Shown here piece by piece: positions 9,902 through 19,316 of a stretch of 64,000 nucleotides of DNA. The stretch spans positions 516,448-580,447 of the forward strand of contig NZ_WJXZ01000014.1 in assembly GCF_009668025.1 (NCBI RefSeq), in the 5' to 3' direction. The translations under genes were made by a program, and so were the position numbers. The stretch's first letter is position 1, and the number at the start of each line of letters is the position of its first letter. This stretch comes from Larkinella terrae (GTDB lineage Bacteria; Bacteroidota; Bacteroidia; Cytophagales; Spirosomataceae). The notes beneath the pieces are model-generated. The model was given only the letters and a program-made list of their open reading frames with translations. It did not search any database and was not told the origin of the DNA.

Positions 9902-11335
9902 TTAGGATAATAAGTCCATAACGGCTTTGCCTTTGCCGTCGGGCGTGGTGTAGAAGGGGCGTTTTTCGATTTCGTACTGGGTGTCGGGAGCGATGCCCAG
10001 CGCGTGGTAAATAGTCTGGTGAATGGCGTCGATTTTGACCGGATTTTCGATGGATTTGCAGGGGCGTTCGTCGGCGGTTTTTCCGTACACAAACCCACGT
10101 TTGATGCCGCCACCGAACATCAGGACCGAAGCTCCGTCGGTAAAATGGCGGTGCATTCCGTAAAATTTCATATCGGAGAGAATATCCGGCTGGTTCACTT
10201 GCTCTTTCACTTTCTCACCGGGCCGGCCTTCCACCATCATGTCACGGCTGAATTCGCTGGCCAGAATGATCATTGTCCGGTCCAGGTGACCGGTTTTGTC
10301 CAGATCCGCAACGAGTTGCGCCACCGGGCCGTCGATCAGTTTTTTCATATCCACCATCCGCGTGTGGCCATTTTCGTGCGTATCAAAACCCTTGAACGGT
10401 TCGTATTCGGTGGTGACGCTGATAAATCGGGCGCCCTGTTCCGTCAGTCGGCGCGCCAGCAGACAACCCAGACCAAATTTGCCGGTATTGTAGATGTCGT
10501 AACTCTCTTTCGGCTCGGTGCTCAGGTCAAAAACTTTCGCTTCGGGCGAATTCAGGAGCATGTACGCCTGTTCCATTGAGCGTTTCAGGGATTCTTTCTG
10601 GTAGTCGCTGCCGAATTCACCAATCGGGCTGTTGCTGACCAGATCGTTGTAAAGCTGATTGCGTCGTTCAAACCGGCTCGCGTTCATGCCCACCGGCGGG
10701 CGAACGCTTTCCAGGCCCTGGCTGGGGTCGGGAATGAAGAATGGCCCGAACTCGTTGCCCAGAAAACCGGCCGTGTGGAACGCTTTCAACTCCTCGGCTT
10801 CGCCCACCGTAAACCGCTGGCCGATGTCGATGAAAGCCGGAATAACCGGATTTTTGGGCCCCAATTCCTTGGCAATCCAGGAGCCAATGTGCGGAGCGGC
10901 AACGGTTTGGGGCGGTTCATAGCAAGTGTGCCAGTGGTACTGGTGCCTCGAGTGCAGAATAAAGCCCAGATCGGCCGAAACGTACGACCGGATGAGTGTG
11001 CCTTTGTCCATCACTTTTCCGATCGACTGGAGACCTTCCGAAAAGTTAATGCCGTCCAGAACCGTCGGAACCGGTTTGAACGTACTCAGAACCCGGTTTC
11101 CTTCCATTCCCGTTTCGAATGGCGTATAGCGTTTGGGGTCGAAGGTTTCGGTATGGGCCATGCCACCGGCCATCCATAGCAGAATAACCGTATCGGCGGT
11201 TCCGTTGGTCTGACCAATTTTCTTGGTTTTACAGCCTGACAGGAGACTGGCCATGGGAGCACCGGCCGCTAAAGCCGCCATTGTGGCTGCGCTGGCTTTT
11301 TGCAAAAACTCCCGTCTGTTCCAATTGGTTTTCAT
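9902..11335 (-). CDS. DUF1501 domain protein, Tat-exported
   Basis: A 477-residue DUF1501 protein, an uncharacterised branch of the alkaline phosphatase/sulfatase superfamily. The N-terminus has a twin-arginine signal (RREFLQKASAATMAAL), so it is exported folded, probably carrying a metal. Family signatures include TVILLWMAGGMAHTETFDPK (about residues 48-67), DTHENGHTRM and FGGGIKRGFVYGKTADE. DUF1501 genes are regularly paired with DUF1549/DUF1553 cytochrome genes, mostly in Planctomycetes and some Bacteroidota. Here the partner ends 19 bp upstream on the same strand, so the two form an operon. The biochemical role is unknown; a secreted hydrolase acting with the cytochrome partner is the usual guess. 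Confidence 0.9.
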   Translation of the reverse strand: MKTNWNRREFLQKASAATMAALAAGAPMASLLSGCKTKKIGQTNGTADTVILLWMAGGMAHTETFDPKRYTPFETGMEGNRVLSTFKPVPTVLDGINFSEGLQSIGKVMDKGTLIRSYVSADLGFILHSRHQYHWHTCYEPPQTVAAPHIGSWIAKELGPKNPVIPAFIDIGQRFTVGEAEELKAFHTAGFLGNEFGPFFIPDPSQGLESVRPPVGMNASRFERRNQLYNDLVSNSPIGEFGSDYQKESLKRSMEQAYMLLNSPEAKVFDLSTEPKESYDIYNTGKFGLGCLLARRLTEQGARFISVTTEYEPFKGFDTHENGHTRMVDMKKLIDGPVAQLVADLDKTGHLDRTMIILASEFSRDMMVEGRPGEKVKEQVNQPDILSDMKFYGMHRHFTDGASVLMFGGGIKRGFVYGKTADERPCKSIENPVKIDAIHQTIYHALGIAPDTQYEIEKRPFYTTPDGKGKAVMDLLS

Positions 11336-11354
11336 GGTTGTATGGTCTTTCCTG

Positions 11355-13715
11355 TTAATTAATCAGTTGAAATTCAGGGTGTAAGCTAATCGCCCACACC
11401 AGATCCTGGATACCTTCCACGCTGGGACTTTTACCGACAATTTTCTCGGCCACGGCCAGTTCTTTGGGTTGCGGTTCGCGGCCTAGTGCTTTTCGGTACA
11501 ACTCTTTCACAATCAGCTCCGACGACGGATATTTGGCTTTCCAGAGAATCGCACCATTTTTTAACGCCGTATTGAATTTGGCCCCGTTGGTCAGCTCGAG
11601 CGCCTGCAGGAGGTTGGCCTGCGAAGTCCGGCTGGTGCTGACGGTTTCGCGGTTCGGGCGACCCAGCGCCGTCAGGAACGGATCGTTTTTCACCAGCGAT
11701 GCGCGCGGGAACGGAATTTCCTGCTTGATGGTCTCGGGCAGCAATTTAGTCGCCAGGGAAGTGTCGCCGTAAACCGGGTTGAAAACGATGCTGACGGCAT
11801 CGGCAAACTGTTCGGCGGAAAGCCGTCGGCGCACCATGCCTTCAAAAACATAGGTCGGCGCCGTGAGCAGGGCCGGGTCTTTCACGCTGATCGACGGCAA
11901 CTGATACGTTTTCGACGTCAGAATGGAAGCCATTAATCGCTTGATGTCGTAGCCGTTGGTTGTAAAATCAGAGGCCAGCCAGTCGAGCAGATCCTGACTC
12001 CAGGGCTCATTATCCATCATATCGACGGGTTCGACGAGGCCGCGGCCCATCAGTTGCGCCCAGATCCGGTTCACCAGTGTGCGGTAAAGACGGCCATCTT
12101 TCGGCTGAACCATAAATTCGGCCAGTTGCCGAAGCCGTTCGGGCGTCGGAGCTTCGCCGTTGATCGTGCCCAGTTCCTTGAACAGAATCTTGCGTCCGGC
12201 CATTTTGCCGGTCGGTTTGTCGCAGCGGTGAATTTCCAGGGTGGTGTCGGAAAAGATGTTGGCGAAGGCGTACGAATCGGCCAGTTTCCAGTCGCTGATG
12301 AAGCTGTCGTGGCACGAAGCGCACTTCAGGTTCAGCCCCAGCAGCACCTGCGCCACGTTCTGAGCGGCCTGCATTTCGGTGCTCTGGCTCGAGTTGATCG
12401 TTCCGCGCCATTTGATGCCTTTGATAAATCCGGACGATTCTTCGGACGGACTGACCAGTTCCCGCACAAACTGGTTGTACGGTTTATTGTTTTTCAGCGA
12501 GGCATAGAGCCACTTCGTAATGTCGAACCGGCCTTTGGTAATGTAACCGGTTCCGGAATAATCGTTACGCAAGGCATCGTTCCAGAAGGTGAGCCAGTGC
12601 TGAGCGTAGTCCTGGTTCCGGTTGAGCAGTTCGGTCACGAGAATTTCGCGCTTGTTGGGGCGCGTATCCGCCGTAAAAGCCTGAATTTGTTCGGGCGTCG
12701 GCAACAGGCCCACCACGTCCAGGTAAACGCGCCGAAGGTACGTGTGATCGTCAACGACGGTTTTCCAGGCAATTTTATTCTTCTGAAAATACACATTGAC
12801 AAACCGGTCGATCGGGTTGGTCAGGTCACCGGTTGCGGCCGGAATTGCGGGCAGGCGCGGTTCCAGGGCGGCAACGCGGTAAATGCTTTTTTCGGCACCG
12901 CTGGGCCAGGGCGCTCCTTGCTTGATCCAGAATTCGAGCACGGCGATTTCTTTCTCGGTGAGCCGTTTGCCTTTGGTCGGCATGGCGTCGTCGTGACCCG
13001 CCGGAAGTTTGACCCGCCGGATCATGTCACTGTCTTCGGGGTGACCAACTTTCAGAATCGGGCCGTTTTCACCCCCTTTGAAAAGCAATTCTTTCTTGTC
13101 CAGCCGCAATTCGCCCTTGGTTTTGGTGGCGCTGTGGCAACTGTAACAGTTATGCGCCAGAATGGACCGGACTTCCAGGTTCAGGTCCTCAATCTGCTTG
13201 GGATTCAGGGGTTGATTTGTATTGCTGATGAAGGCAAGGTTGGGATTCGGGGCCGTGGGGGCCTCTTTTTCATTCCCGAAGGGCAAAACGCTGGTCAGGT
13301 AATCTTCGCCGTGCGTCAGTAGCGCGCCGTAATGACCGGCAATGGTTACGCCAAAAACCGTCAGAAAGAGCAGCGTCCGATACAACGCCTGACGCCCGGA
13401 ACGCAGCGCAAAAACCGTAATCAGGGCGAGGGTCATGGTCGCAAGCCCCGACCACTGGTGGACGGTTACGGTTTGGCCGCCGTATTCTTCCTGGTTGATC
13501 AAAATAAGTCCGAAGGCTGCAGCAATCACCGAGCTGATGGCGCCGATCCAGACCAGTGCGGTAATGCCGGCCCGCATATCGTTCGATTTCCGGGACCAGC
13601 CAATGATTTCCAGCAGCAGTGCCACACAAAGCAGACCAACCGGAAAGTGGACGATCAGCGGATGCAGACGACCCAGAAACTGCCAAAGCCAAAAAGATTC
13701 TGTTAAAACGGTCAC
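11355..13715 (-). CDS. DUF2231-PSCyt1-DUF1549-DUF1553 membrane cytochrome protein
   Basis: A 786-residue membrane protein. Residues 1-140 form about four transmembrane helices of DUF2231 type (RLHPLIVHFPVGLLCVALLL). A planctomycete-type cytochrome c domain has one haem motif, C190-Y-S-C193-H194. DUF1549 (residues about 300-500) contains a second CxxCH (C465-A-S-C468-H469), and DUF1553 makes up the C-terminus. The layout suggests an inner-membrane electron-transfer protein facing the periplasm. It precedes and probably partners the DUF1501 protein. Fusion of the DUF2231 membrane anchor to the PSCyt1-DUF1549-DUF1553 block is typical of Bacteroidota versions. The substrate is unknown, although position within a carbohydrate block suggests sugar oxidation. 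Confidence 0.88.
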   Translation of the reverse strand: MTVLTESFWLWQFLGRLHPLIVHFPVGLLCVALLLEIIGWSRKSNDMRAGITALVWIGAISSVIAAAFGLILINQEEYGGQTVTVHQWSGLATMTLALITVFALRSGRQALYRTLLFLTVFGVTIAGHYGALLTHGEDYLTSVLPFGNEKEAPTAPNPNLAFISNTNQPLNPKQIEDLNLEVRSILAHNCYSCHSATKTKGELRLDKKELLFKGGENGPILKVGHPEDSDMIRRVKLPAGHDDAMPTKGKRLTEKEIAVLEFWIKQGAPWPSGAEKSIYRVAALEPRLPAIPAATGDLTNPIDRFVNVYFQKNKIAWKTVVDDHTYLRRVYLDVVGLLPTPEQIQAFTADTRPNKREILVTELLNRNQDYAQHWLTFWNDALRNDYSGTGYITKGRFDITKWLYASLKNNKPYNQFVRELVSPSEESSGFIKGIKWRGTINSSQSTEMQAAQNVAQVLLGLNLKCASCHDSFISDWKLADSYAFANIFSDTTLEIHRCDKPTGKMAGRKILFKELGTINGEAPTPERLRQLAEFMVQPKDGRLYRTLVNRIWAQLMGRGLVEPVDMMDNEPWSQDLLDWLASDFTTNGYDIKRLMASILTSKTYQLPSISVKDPALLTAPTYVFEGMVRRRLSAEQFADAVSIVFNPVYGDTSLATKLLPETIKQEIPFPRASLVKNDPFLTALGRPNRETVSTSRTSQANLLQALELTNGAKFNTALKNGAILWKAKYPSSELIVKELYRKALGREPQPKELAVAEKIVGKSPSVEGIQDLVWAISLHPEFQLIN

Positions 13716-13748
13716 TGGTTAAGTTGGGTTGTATTGAGGTGAAACAGA

Positions 13749-13836
13749 TTTACGGTTTGCGGTCTTCGGTTTACGGTAGCGGACGCATTTTGTCTCTGCG
13801 CCAGCCCACCGTAAACCAAAAACCGTCTACCGTAAA
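13749..13836. repeat. Inverted repeat, GGTTTACGG family, with inner hairpin
   Basis: Degenerate 29-nt arms rich in TTTACGGT (13749-13777 and 13808-13836) enclose a small inner hairpin, CGCATTTTGTCTCTGCG, at 13784-13800. A second copy with a closely similar inner hairpin lies at 31177-31231. It occupies the gap between SusD2 and the DUF1549 gene and may act as an RNA stem in that transcript. Confidence 0.7.
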
Positions 13837-13870
13837 CTACTCTTTATTTTTAAACGAACCAAAACCGGTT

Positions 13871-15364
13871 TTAGTAGCCCGGGTTTTGGGTTAATTTACT
13901 GCTGATCAGGATTTGTGGGGCCGGAATCGGGAGGTAATATTCGTTGTCCGTGTACACATAATCCAGCGCGTTGAAGGCAATGCCACCCCGGTCGACCGTT
14001 GGTTTGGCCTTTTCCTTGGCGCCGTACGCACTCATGAAAGCCGATAACTCGGCGGGCGTTTTGGTTCTCCGCAAATCAAACCAGCGGTGGTTTTCGAAGG
14101 CCAGCTCAACCCGGCGTTCTTTCATGATCGCATCCCGGAGGGCCGCTTTATCCAGACCGGCTACAGCCGCCAGACCCGCCCGTTTCCGAACCTGATTCAG
14201 GTAGTCAAACACTTCGGCCGAAGGGCCGGTGGCTTCGTTGATCGACTCCGCCAGCATCAGCAACACATCGGCATACCGCAGCACCGGCCAGTTGTTGTCC
14301 GTCCGACCGGTAATGGTATGCGGATACGTAAACTTGATGATGTACGGGATGTTAACCACCGTTCCATTCAGCGTATAGCTGGTTTTCAGGGAAACATCCT
14401 TGCGCAGATCACCCGGCTCATAGGCCGCAATCATGTCGTTGGTTGGGATGTTCCGCCCGCCCGGTGTCGTGTTGGCAAAACCGGTAACGGCTCCGGCCGA
14501 CAACCGGGGCGCAAAGGTATAGGCAAACGTGCTCCACTCACCGAGGTCATTTCCACCCTGAAACTGAATTTCAAAGATGGATTCGGGACCGTTCTTTTTA
14601 GCCGGATTGAAGTTGTCGGCATACAGCGGATTCAGCGTGTAACCAGTAACCTGTTTCAGCGTCGTGACGGCGTCAGCGTATTTCTTTTGTGTCAGGTACG
14701 TTTTGCCCAGTAAGCTCAAGGCTGCCCCTTTCGTGACCCGTCCGGCCTGACCCGACGGATAAGTAGCGGGCAACAACGCCACGGCTTCTTTCAGGTCTTT
14801 CTCCACCTGCGCCCAGACTTCGGTTTGGGGAGACCGCGTCAGGTCAAAAGCCGCATCCGGTTTATCCAGCGTTTTGGTTACCAGCACGACATCGCCGAAA
14901 TACTGCACCAGATTAAAATACGAATACGCTCTGATAAACTTCAACTGCCCTTCGATCGGGCCTTTGACAGCCGCATCGACCGAACTCCCCGCCATTTTTT
15001 CAAGGGTGTAGTTGATGTTGTACATCATGGAATAATACTGGTTCCAGACGTTGGAAATTTCCCCGTTCCCCTGGTTGACAGTTGAAAATTCGAAGGCTTC
15101 CCAACCGGCTGCGCCCCCGCGGTCGAGCGGGTTGAAGTCGAGGGTGGTGTTGTCCGACGGAAATTCCTGAAAGATGTAAGCCGAAGTCGTAATGGTCTGT
15201 AATTGACCATATACGCCGTTCAAAGCCTGCAACAACTGGGTTTCCGTTTTGTAAAAGAGGTCGGAGCCGATCCGGGTCGGGTCGGTCGTCACCAGCATAT
15301 CATCTTTGCACGAAAATTGGGCAAGACAAAAAAGCAGCGTACCTATTGCGGTTATTTTTTTCAT
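13871..15364 (-). CDS. SusD/RagB family nutrient-binding outer membrane lipoprotein (SusD2)
   Basis: A 497-residue SusD-type lipoprotein: the signal ends AQFSC followed by K-D-D, again the surface-export pattern. C-terminal family motifs are clear (VLRYADVLLMLAESINEATG and RRVELAFENHRWFDLRRT). It starts 11 bp after the SusC2 stop, so it is translated from the same message. Its role is ligand capture for SusC2. The next gene downstream is the DUF1549 cytochrome protein, 155 bp away across an inverted repeat, which raises the possibility that import and periplasmic oxidation of the same sugar are linked. Confidence 0.95.
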   Translation of the reverse strand: MKKITAIGTLLFCLAQFSCKDDMLVTTDPTRIGSDLFYKTETQLLQALNGVYGQLQTITTSAYIFQEFPSDNTTLDFNPLDRGGAAGWEAFEFSTVNQGNGEISNVWNQYYSMMYNINYTLEKMAGSSVDAAVKGPIEGQLKFIRAYSYFNLVQYFGDVVLVTKTLDKPDAAFDLTRSPQTEVWAQVEKDLKEAVALLPATYPSGQAGRVTKGAALSLLGKTYLTQKKYADAVTTLKQVTGYTLNPLYADNFNPAKKNGPESIFEIQFQGGNDLGEWSTFAYTFAPRLSAGAVTGFANTTPGGRNIPTNDMIAAYEPGDLRKDVSLKTSYTLNGTVVNIPYIIKFTYPHTITGRTDNNWPVLRYADVLLMLAESINEATGPSAEVFDYLNQVRKRAGLAAVAGLDKAALRDAIMKERRVELAFENHRWFDLRRTKTPAELSAFMSAYGAKEKAKPTVDRGGIAFNALDYVYTDNEYYLPIPAPQILISSKLTQNPGY

Positions 15365-15375
15365 GTCTGATTCGA

Positions 15376-18300
15376 TTAGAAGTTTAATTTGATACCCGCA
15401 GCGAATGTTCTCGGAATGGGATACGACTCATCGTCGTTGTTCAGCTCGGTTCCACCGCGCACCCCGGCATCCGGGTTGTTACCCGGGTATTTCGTGAACA
15501 TGAGCAGGTTGTTGCCCGTCACGAAAATCCGCGCATCGCTCAGGATTGATTTCACTTTCGGCAGGTTGTAGCCAATGGTTACGGTCTTCAGCCACATGTA
15601 GCTACCGTCATAGACATAGCGCTCGCTACTTTCGCGCGACCATTTGAAGTAGCTGGTACCGCCCTGCGAGTTTTTCGCGTTCGGGTTTGAGCCCGGGTTT
15701 TCCGGTGACCGCCAGCGATCTTTGGCTTTGTCCAGCACGTTGAACACGCCGTCCATGTTCATCGTCGAAGCCTCGATGTTCCGATACACGTCGAAGTCCT
15801 GCGCACCTACGAACATCACGTTCAGGTCAAACCGCTTGTAATCGGCGGCAAAGGTCCAGGCCCAGGTAAAGGCCGGGTTTGGATTGCCGATTTCCACCAT
15901 GTCCTGCGTGTCGTAGGTAATCACTCCGTCGCCGTTGGTATCCGCAAATTTCATCGCACCCGGAATGGCACCATCCTGCTTCGGCCAGGCATCGATTTCG
16001 GCCTGTGTATTGAAAATACCCATTTTCTTGTAGCCGTAGATCATACCGATCGGGCGTCCCACTTTCTGTACGTTGTAACCGCCGTAGAAGCTACCGTAGT
16101 AGAGCATGTCGTTCGCACCTTTGATCGCCAGAATCTTGCTGCGGTTGAAGGTGATGTTGGCGTTGGTGCGGAAATTGACCGGCCCGATGTTGGTCCGGAA
16201 ATCGGCACCGATTTCAACCCCTCTGTTTTGAACCTTACCGATGTTGGCCAAGCTGGTGGTAAAACCGGATACCGCCGGAATCGAAATCGGCAGCAACATG
16301 TCGTTGGTAATCTTTTTGTAGTATTCCAGGTTCAGCGTCAGCTTGTTGTTGAACAGCGCAACGTCCATCCCCAGATCCAACTGGTTCGATTTTTCCCATT
16401 TCAGTTCGGAGTTGGCAAACGAGCTAACCACTTTCCCGGCTGCGAACGCATTGCCCAGGATGTAGTTGTTGGCGCCCACGAAGGCTAAGCTTGGGTAGTT
16501 ACCGATGTCGTTATTCCCCGTCACCCCAAAGCTGGCGCGGAGTTTCAGGTCGGAGAGCCAGTCCGTTTTTGGCATGAACGACTCTTCCGAAATGCGCCAG
16601 CCCACCGAAGCCGCCGGGAAATTACCGTACTTGTTTTTAGCCCCGAACCGGGAGCTACCTTCCCGACGGAACGAAGCCGACAGCAGGTATTTGTCTTTGT
16701 AGGAATAGTTGGCCCGGGCCAGAGCCGCCAGGTTCACCCAGCCGTATTCGTAGGAAGTCGACGAACGGATCGAGGCTGATCCTAAGAACGGAACCAGGTC
16801 ATCAGGAAACGTATTACCCGAACCGGTAAATCCGCGTACGCGCTCCTGCTGAGCCGTATAACCCACCAGGAAATCGAGGCTATGCTGATCACCGATTTTC
16901 GGATTGTAGGTCAGCAACTGATCCAATGAATAGTTGACCAGCTCTTCCGTGTTATCGGTTTCGGTCGCAATCCGCGGAGGAGCACCCGCCGTACCTGATG
17001 CAACGGACAAACCGATCGTCGACGGGACGTATTCCTTATACGTGTTATTGTTCAGCTTGATGTTCGCGGAAGTTCTGAATTTAAAGTCCTTCAGGAACGA
17101 GACTTCAACATACGCGTTGGTCAACAGGTCGGCGATGCTTCTTCGGCGCAGTACATTTTCCAGTACATACAGTGGGTTCGGGAAACCGAATACGCCGTCG
17201 ACGCCATTGCTGTATGGTTTGAGGCTTCCGTCCGCGTTGTAAGGCGTATCGCGGGGGTCCATCAGCAAGGCACCGCCCAGCAACGCACTCCTGCCGTCGG
17301 TGTTCGCCAGGTTTTGGCGTGTATACGTTCCGTTAATGTTCAAACCAACGTTGATGAATTTGTTGACCTGTCCACCGAGGTTGGAACGAATCGAAAACCG
17401 GTCATAATTGGTTTTCTTGACGGTTCCTTCTTCCTTATAATAACCCGCCGAAATCATGGCTTTCAAGGGGCCCTGACCGGAGGTAATGTTCAGGTTGGCG
17501 TCGGTATACGGAGCGTTGTTGTGCAGAATCAGGCCGTACCAGTCCGTTGAATACTTCGTTTGTTCCGGATAACGAAAACCGATGGGCACCTCGTCAAGTG
17601 TCGGCTCGCGTTTTTGCAGAATGCGGATCTGGTCTTCAAAAATCTCCTTCTTGAACTGGGCGAATTCCACTCCGTTCAGCATTTTCACCCGCCGGGTCAT
17701 CGGCAGCGACTGAATACCGTAGTCGAGCGAAAAACCCACATTGGTTTTTCCTTCTTTCGCATTTTTGGTCGTAATCAAAACGACCCCGTTGGAACCTCTG
17801 GCTCCGTAAATAGCGGTCGAAGCGGCATCTTTCAAAACCGAAATGCTTTCGATGTCATTCGGGTTCAGGTTCTGGCCGACAGATGTACCCACTGCAAAAC
17901 CGTCGATTACGTACAGCGGGTTACTACCAGCCCCCAGCGAACCGACACCCCGCACGCGCACTTCGAAGGCACCACCGGGCGTTCCCGCTTTCGTTTTGAC
18001 AACGACCCCCGCAGCGCGCCCCTGCAACATCTGGTTCATGTTGTTGGCGGGCTGCTCACCGATGTCTTTCATGTTGATAACCGAAACCGCAGACGTAATG
18101 TCCTGTTTCCGCTGCGAACCGTACCCCACCACGACGACTTCTTCGAGGGAGCGATCGCCTACGGCGAGTTGCACATCGACTTTGGTGCGATTACCAACTG
18201 CAACTTCCTGTGACTGGTAGCCAACGAACGAAAAGACCAGTGTAGCATTGTTTTCCGGAACATCCAACCGATAGCTTCCATCGGCAACGGAGGTTGTACC

Positions 18301-18504
18301 CCGGGTGGTGCCTTTCAGCACGACACTGACGCCCGGCAGCGCATCTCCTTTTTCATCTTTGACGCTCCCGGTGATGGTCCGGTCGAGTGGGGCATTTTCG
18401 TAGGCATACAGGCGCGTCGCAGCCAGCGTGAGCAGACACAGCAGAACGAACGAAGCCCGGATGAAGTTACCCGAAATGGGTATCAATTGTAAGGGTTTTT
18501 TCAT
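15376..18504 (-). CDS. SusC/RagA family TonB-linked outer membrane transporter (SusC2)
   Basis: A 1042-residue SusC-type transporter. After a signal peptide (about residues 1-35, ending near RLYAYENA) comes a carboxypeptidase-regulatory-like domain (ALPGVSVVLKGTTRGT), a VVVVGYGSQ motif, a plug segment VLKDAASTAIYGARGSNGVV, and a barrel ending IKLNF. There is no N-terminal STN domain, the part that normally contacts a FecR anti-sigma factor. Upstream on the same strand lies a FecR-like protein that is itself reduced to its cytoplasmic part, so the two losses match. The family is certain; the ligand is unknown. Confidence 0.95.
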   Translation of the reverse strand: MKKPLQLIPISGNFIRASFVLLCLLTLAATRLYAYENAPLDRTITGSVKDEKGDALPGVSVVLKGTTRGTTSVADGSYRLDVPENNATLVFSFVGYQSQEVAVGNRTKVDVQLAVGDRSLEEVVVVGYGSQRKQDITSAVSVINMKDIGEQPANNMNQMLQGRAAGVVVKTKAGTPGGAFEVRVRGVGSLGAGSNPLYVIDGFAVGTSVGQNLNPNDIESISVLKDAASTAIYGARGSNGVVLITTKNAKEGKTNVGFSLDYGIQSLPMTRRVKMLNGVEFAQFKKEIFEDQIRILQKREPTLDEVPIGFRYPEQTKYSTDWYGLILHNNAPYTDANLNITSGQGPLKAMISAGYYKEEGTVKKTNYDRFSIRSNLGGQVNKFINVGLNINGTYTRQNLANTDGRSALLGGALLMDPRDTPYNADGSLKPYSNGVDGVFGFPNPLYVLENVLRRRSIADLLTNAYVEVSFLKDFKFRTSANIKLNNNTYKEYVPSTIGLSVASGTAGAPPRIATETDNTEELVNYSLDQLLTYNPKIGDQHSLDFLVGYTAQQERVRGFTGSGNTFPDDLVPFLGSASIRSSTSYEYGWVNLAALARANYSYKDKYLLSASFRREGSSRFGAKNKYGNFPAASVGWRISEESFMPKTDWLSDLKLRASFGVTGNNDIGNYPSLAFVGANNYILGNAFAAGKVVSSFANSELKWEKSNQLDLGMDVALFNNKLTLNLEYYKKITNDMLLPISIPAVSGFTTSLANIGKVQNRGVEIGADFRTNIGPVNFRTNANITFNRSKILAIKGANDMLYYGSFYGGYNVQKVGRPIGMIYGYKKMGIFNTQAEIDAWPKQDGAIPGAMKFADTNGDGVITYDTQDMVEIGNPNPAFTWAWTFAADYKRFDLNVMFVGAQDFDVYRNIEASTMNMDGVFNVLDKAKDRWRSPENPGSNPNAKNSQGGTSYFKWSRESSERYVYDGSYMWLKTVTIGYNLPKVKSILSDARIFVTGNNLLMFTKYPGNNPDAGVRGGTELNNDDESYPIPRTFAAGIKLNF

Positions 18505-18685
18505 TGCTTTTTTAGTTAAGGATATTTTTCAGTTTATCAACGGGTTGATTAGTAGGTAGTTTGAGAACTACAGGTTAAAACGGGGATCACCGTGGGGCTG
18601 GCCTTTGGAAGGCGAGAGAGTAAAAGTTTCGGAGCATAGGTAGCGGGTTTAGTGAATAATGAAAAAGCGATTGGGCATTGGTAAA

Positions 18686-18937
18686 TTAACCGTCGTGCTG
18701 CCACCATTTTAAATGGATGGTCTGATTGTCGGTTTCTTTTTCGGCCTGTGTTCGGTGTAGAATTTTGGCCCAGAGGAGTTCTTCCAATTGATGTCTGGGC
18801 AGGCTGCCATTTTTGTCTTCGTTTTCCTGATCCAATAAATCATACCAATAGTCCATCATCTGTTTTTCTTCAGATGAGCAACTGCCGTCCATGTAGCGCT
18901 GGAGCAGTTCCAGAAAATCGCTGCGATTCGTTTGCAT
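18686..18937 (-). CDS. Short FecR-like anti-sigma protein, cytoplasmic domain only
   Basis: An 83-residue protein whose N-terminus (FLELLQRYMDGSCSSEEKQM, then DYWYDLL) resembles the cytoplasmic sigma-binding domain of FecR-type anti-sigma factors (the LLxRYxxGxCTxEE pattern). It stops at WWQHDG, where full-length relatives go on to a transmembrane helix and a periplasmic FecR domain. I read past the stop in other frames and found no continuation, so it is not a simple frameshift. It lies 181 bp upstream of SusC2 on the same strand and diverges from the ECF sigma gene at 19317. It could be a soluble constitutive anti-sigma, or a relic. Assignment rests on the sequence pattern only. Confidence 0.55.
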   Translation of the reverse strand: MQTNRSDFLELLQRYMDGSCSSEEKQMMDYWYDLLDQENEDKNGSLPRHQLEELLWAKILHRTQAEKETDNQTIHLKWWQHDG

Positions 18938-19316
18938 TCTCAGTATAAAACCGGAATAATCAGTTCAGGGGAAGGAATAGCCTTTATATATACGTCAATC
19001 CTGAGAAAAAAAACCGCAAATCGTTCTGTAAAATAGTAGAATATTTATATTATCTTAACGAAAGACACTAAAAGTTCTTTGTTTTGTCTCATCAGCGATC
19101 GCAAACGTGAAACACTTACCCGATGGTTATTATACTAAGTGAAAATTGAAATAAACCAAGCTCCGGTTTTTAGTGATTTTTTTATCAAAAAGTTTAGCAC
19201 AGGTAAGTACAGGATAGGGCGTAGGGTTAAAATGGAAATCTTAGAATATAATTTTAGTCTTTTCGGAGAGCGAACGCTGCAAAAACGTTCAGGTAGACCC
19301 ACTATAGCAAGCTTCT
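18938..19316. promoter_or_regulatory. Divergent regulatory gap between FecR-like gene and sigma factor
   Basis: A 379-bp AT-rich gap between divergent genes must contain both promoters. I see no convincing -33/-7 pair and no strong operator. A 66-codon frame at 19139-19339 overlaps the sigma factor start and looks like chance. Confidence 0.4.

Noticed and set aside
12054-13322. 422-codon open frame on the plus strand
   Set aside because: It is the antisense shadow of the DUF1549/DUF1553 gene, whose minus-strand frame has clear haem and family motifs.
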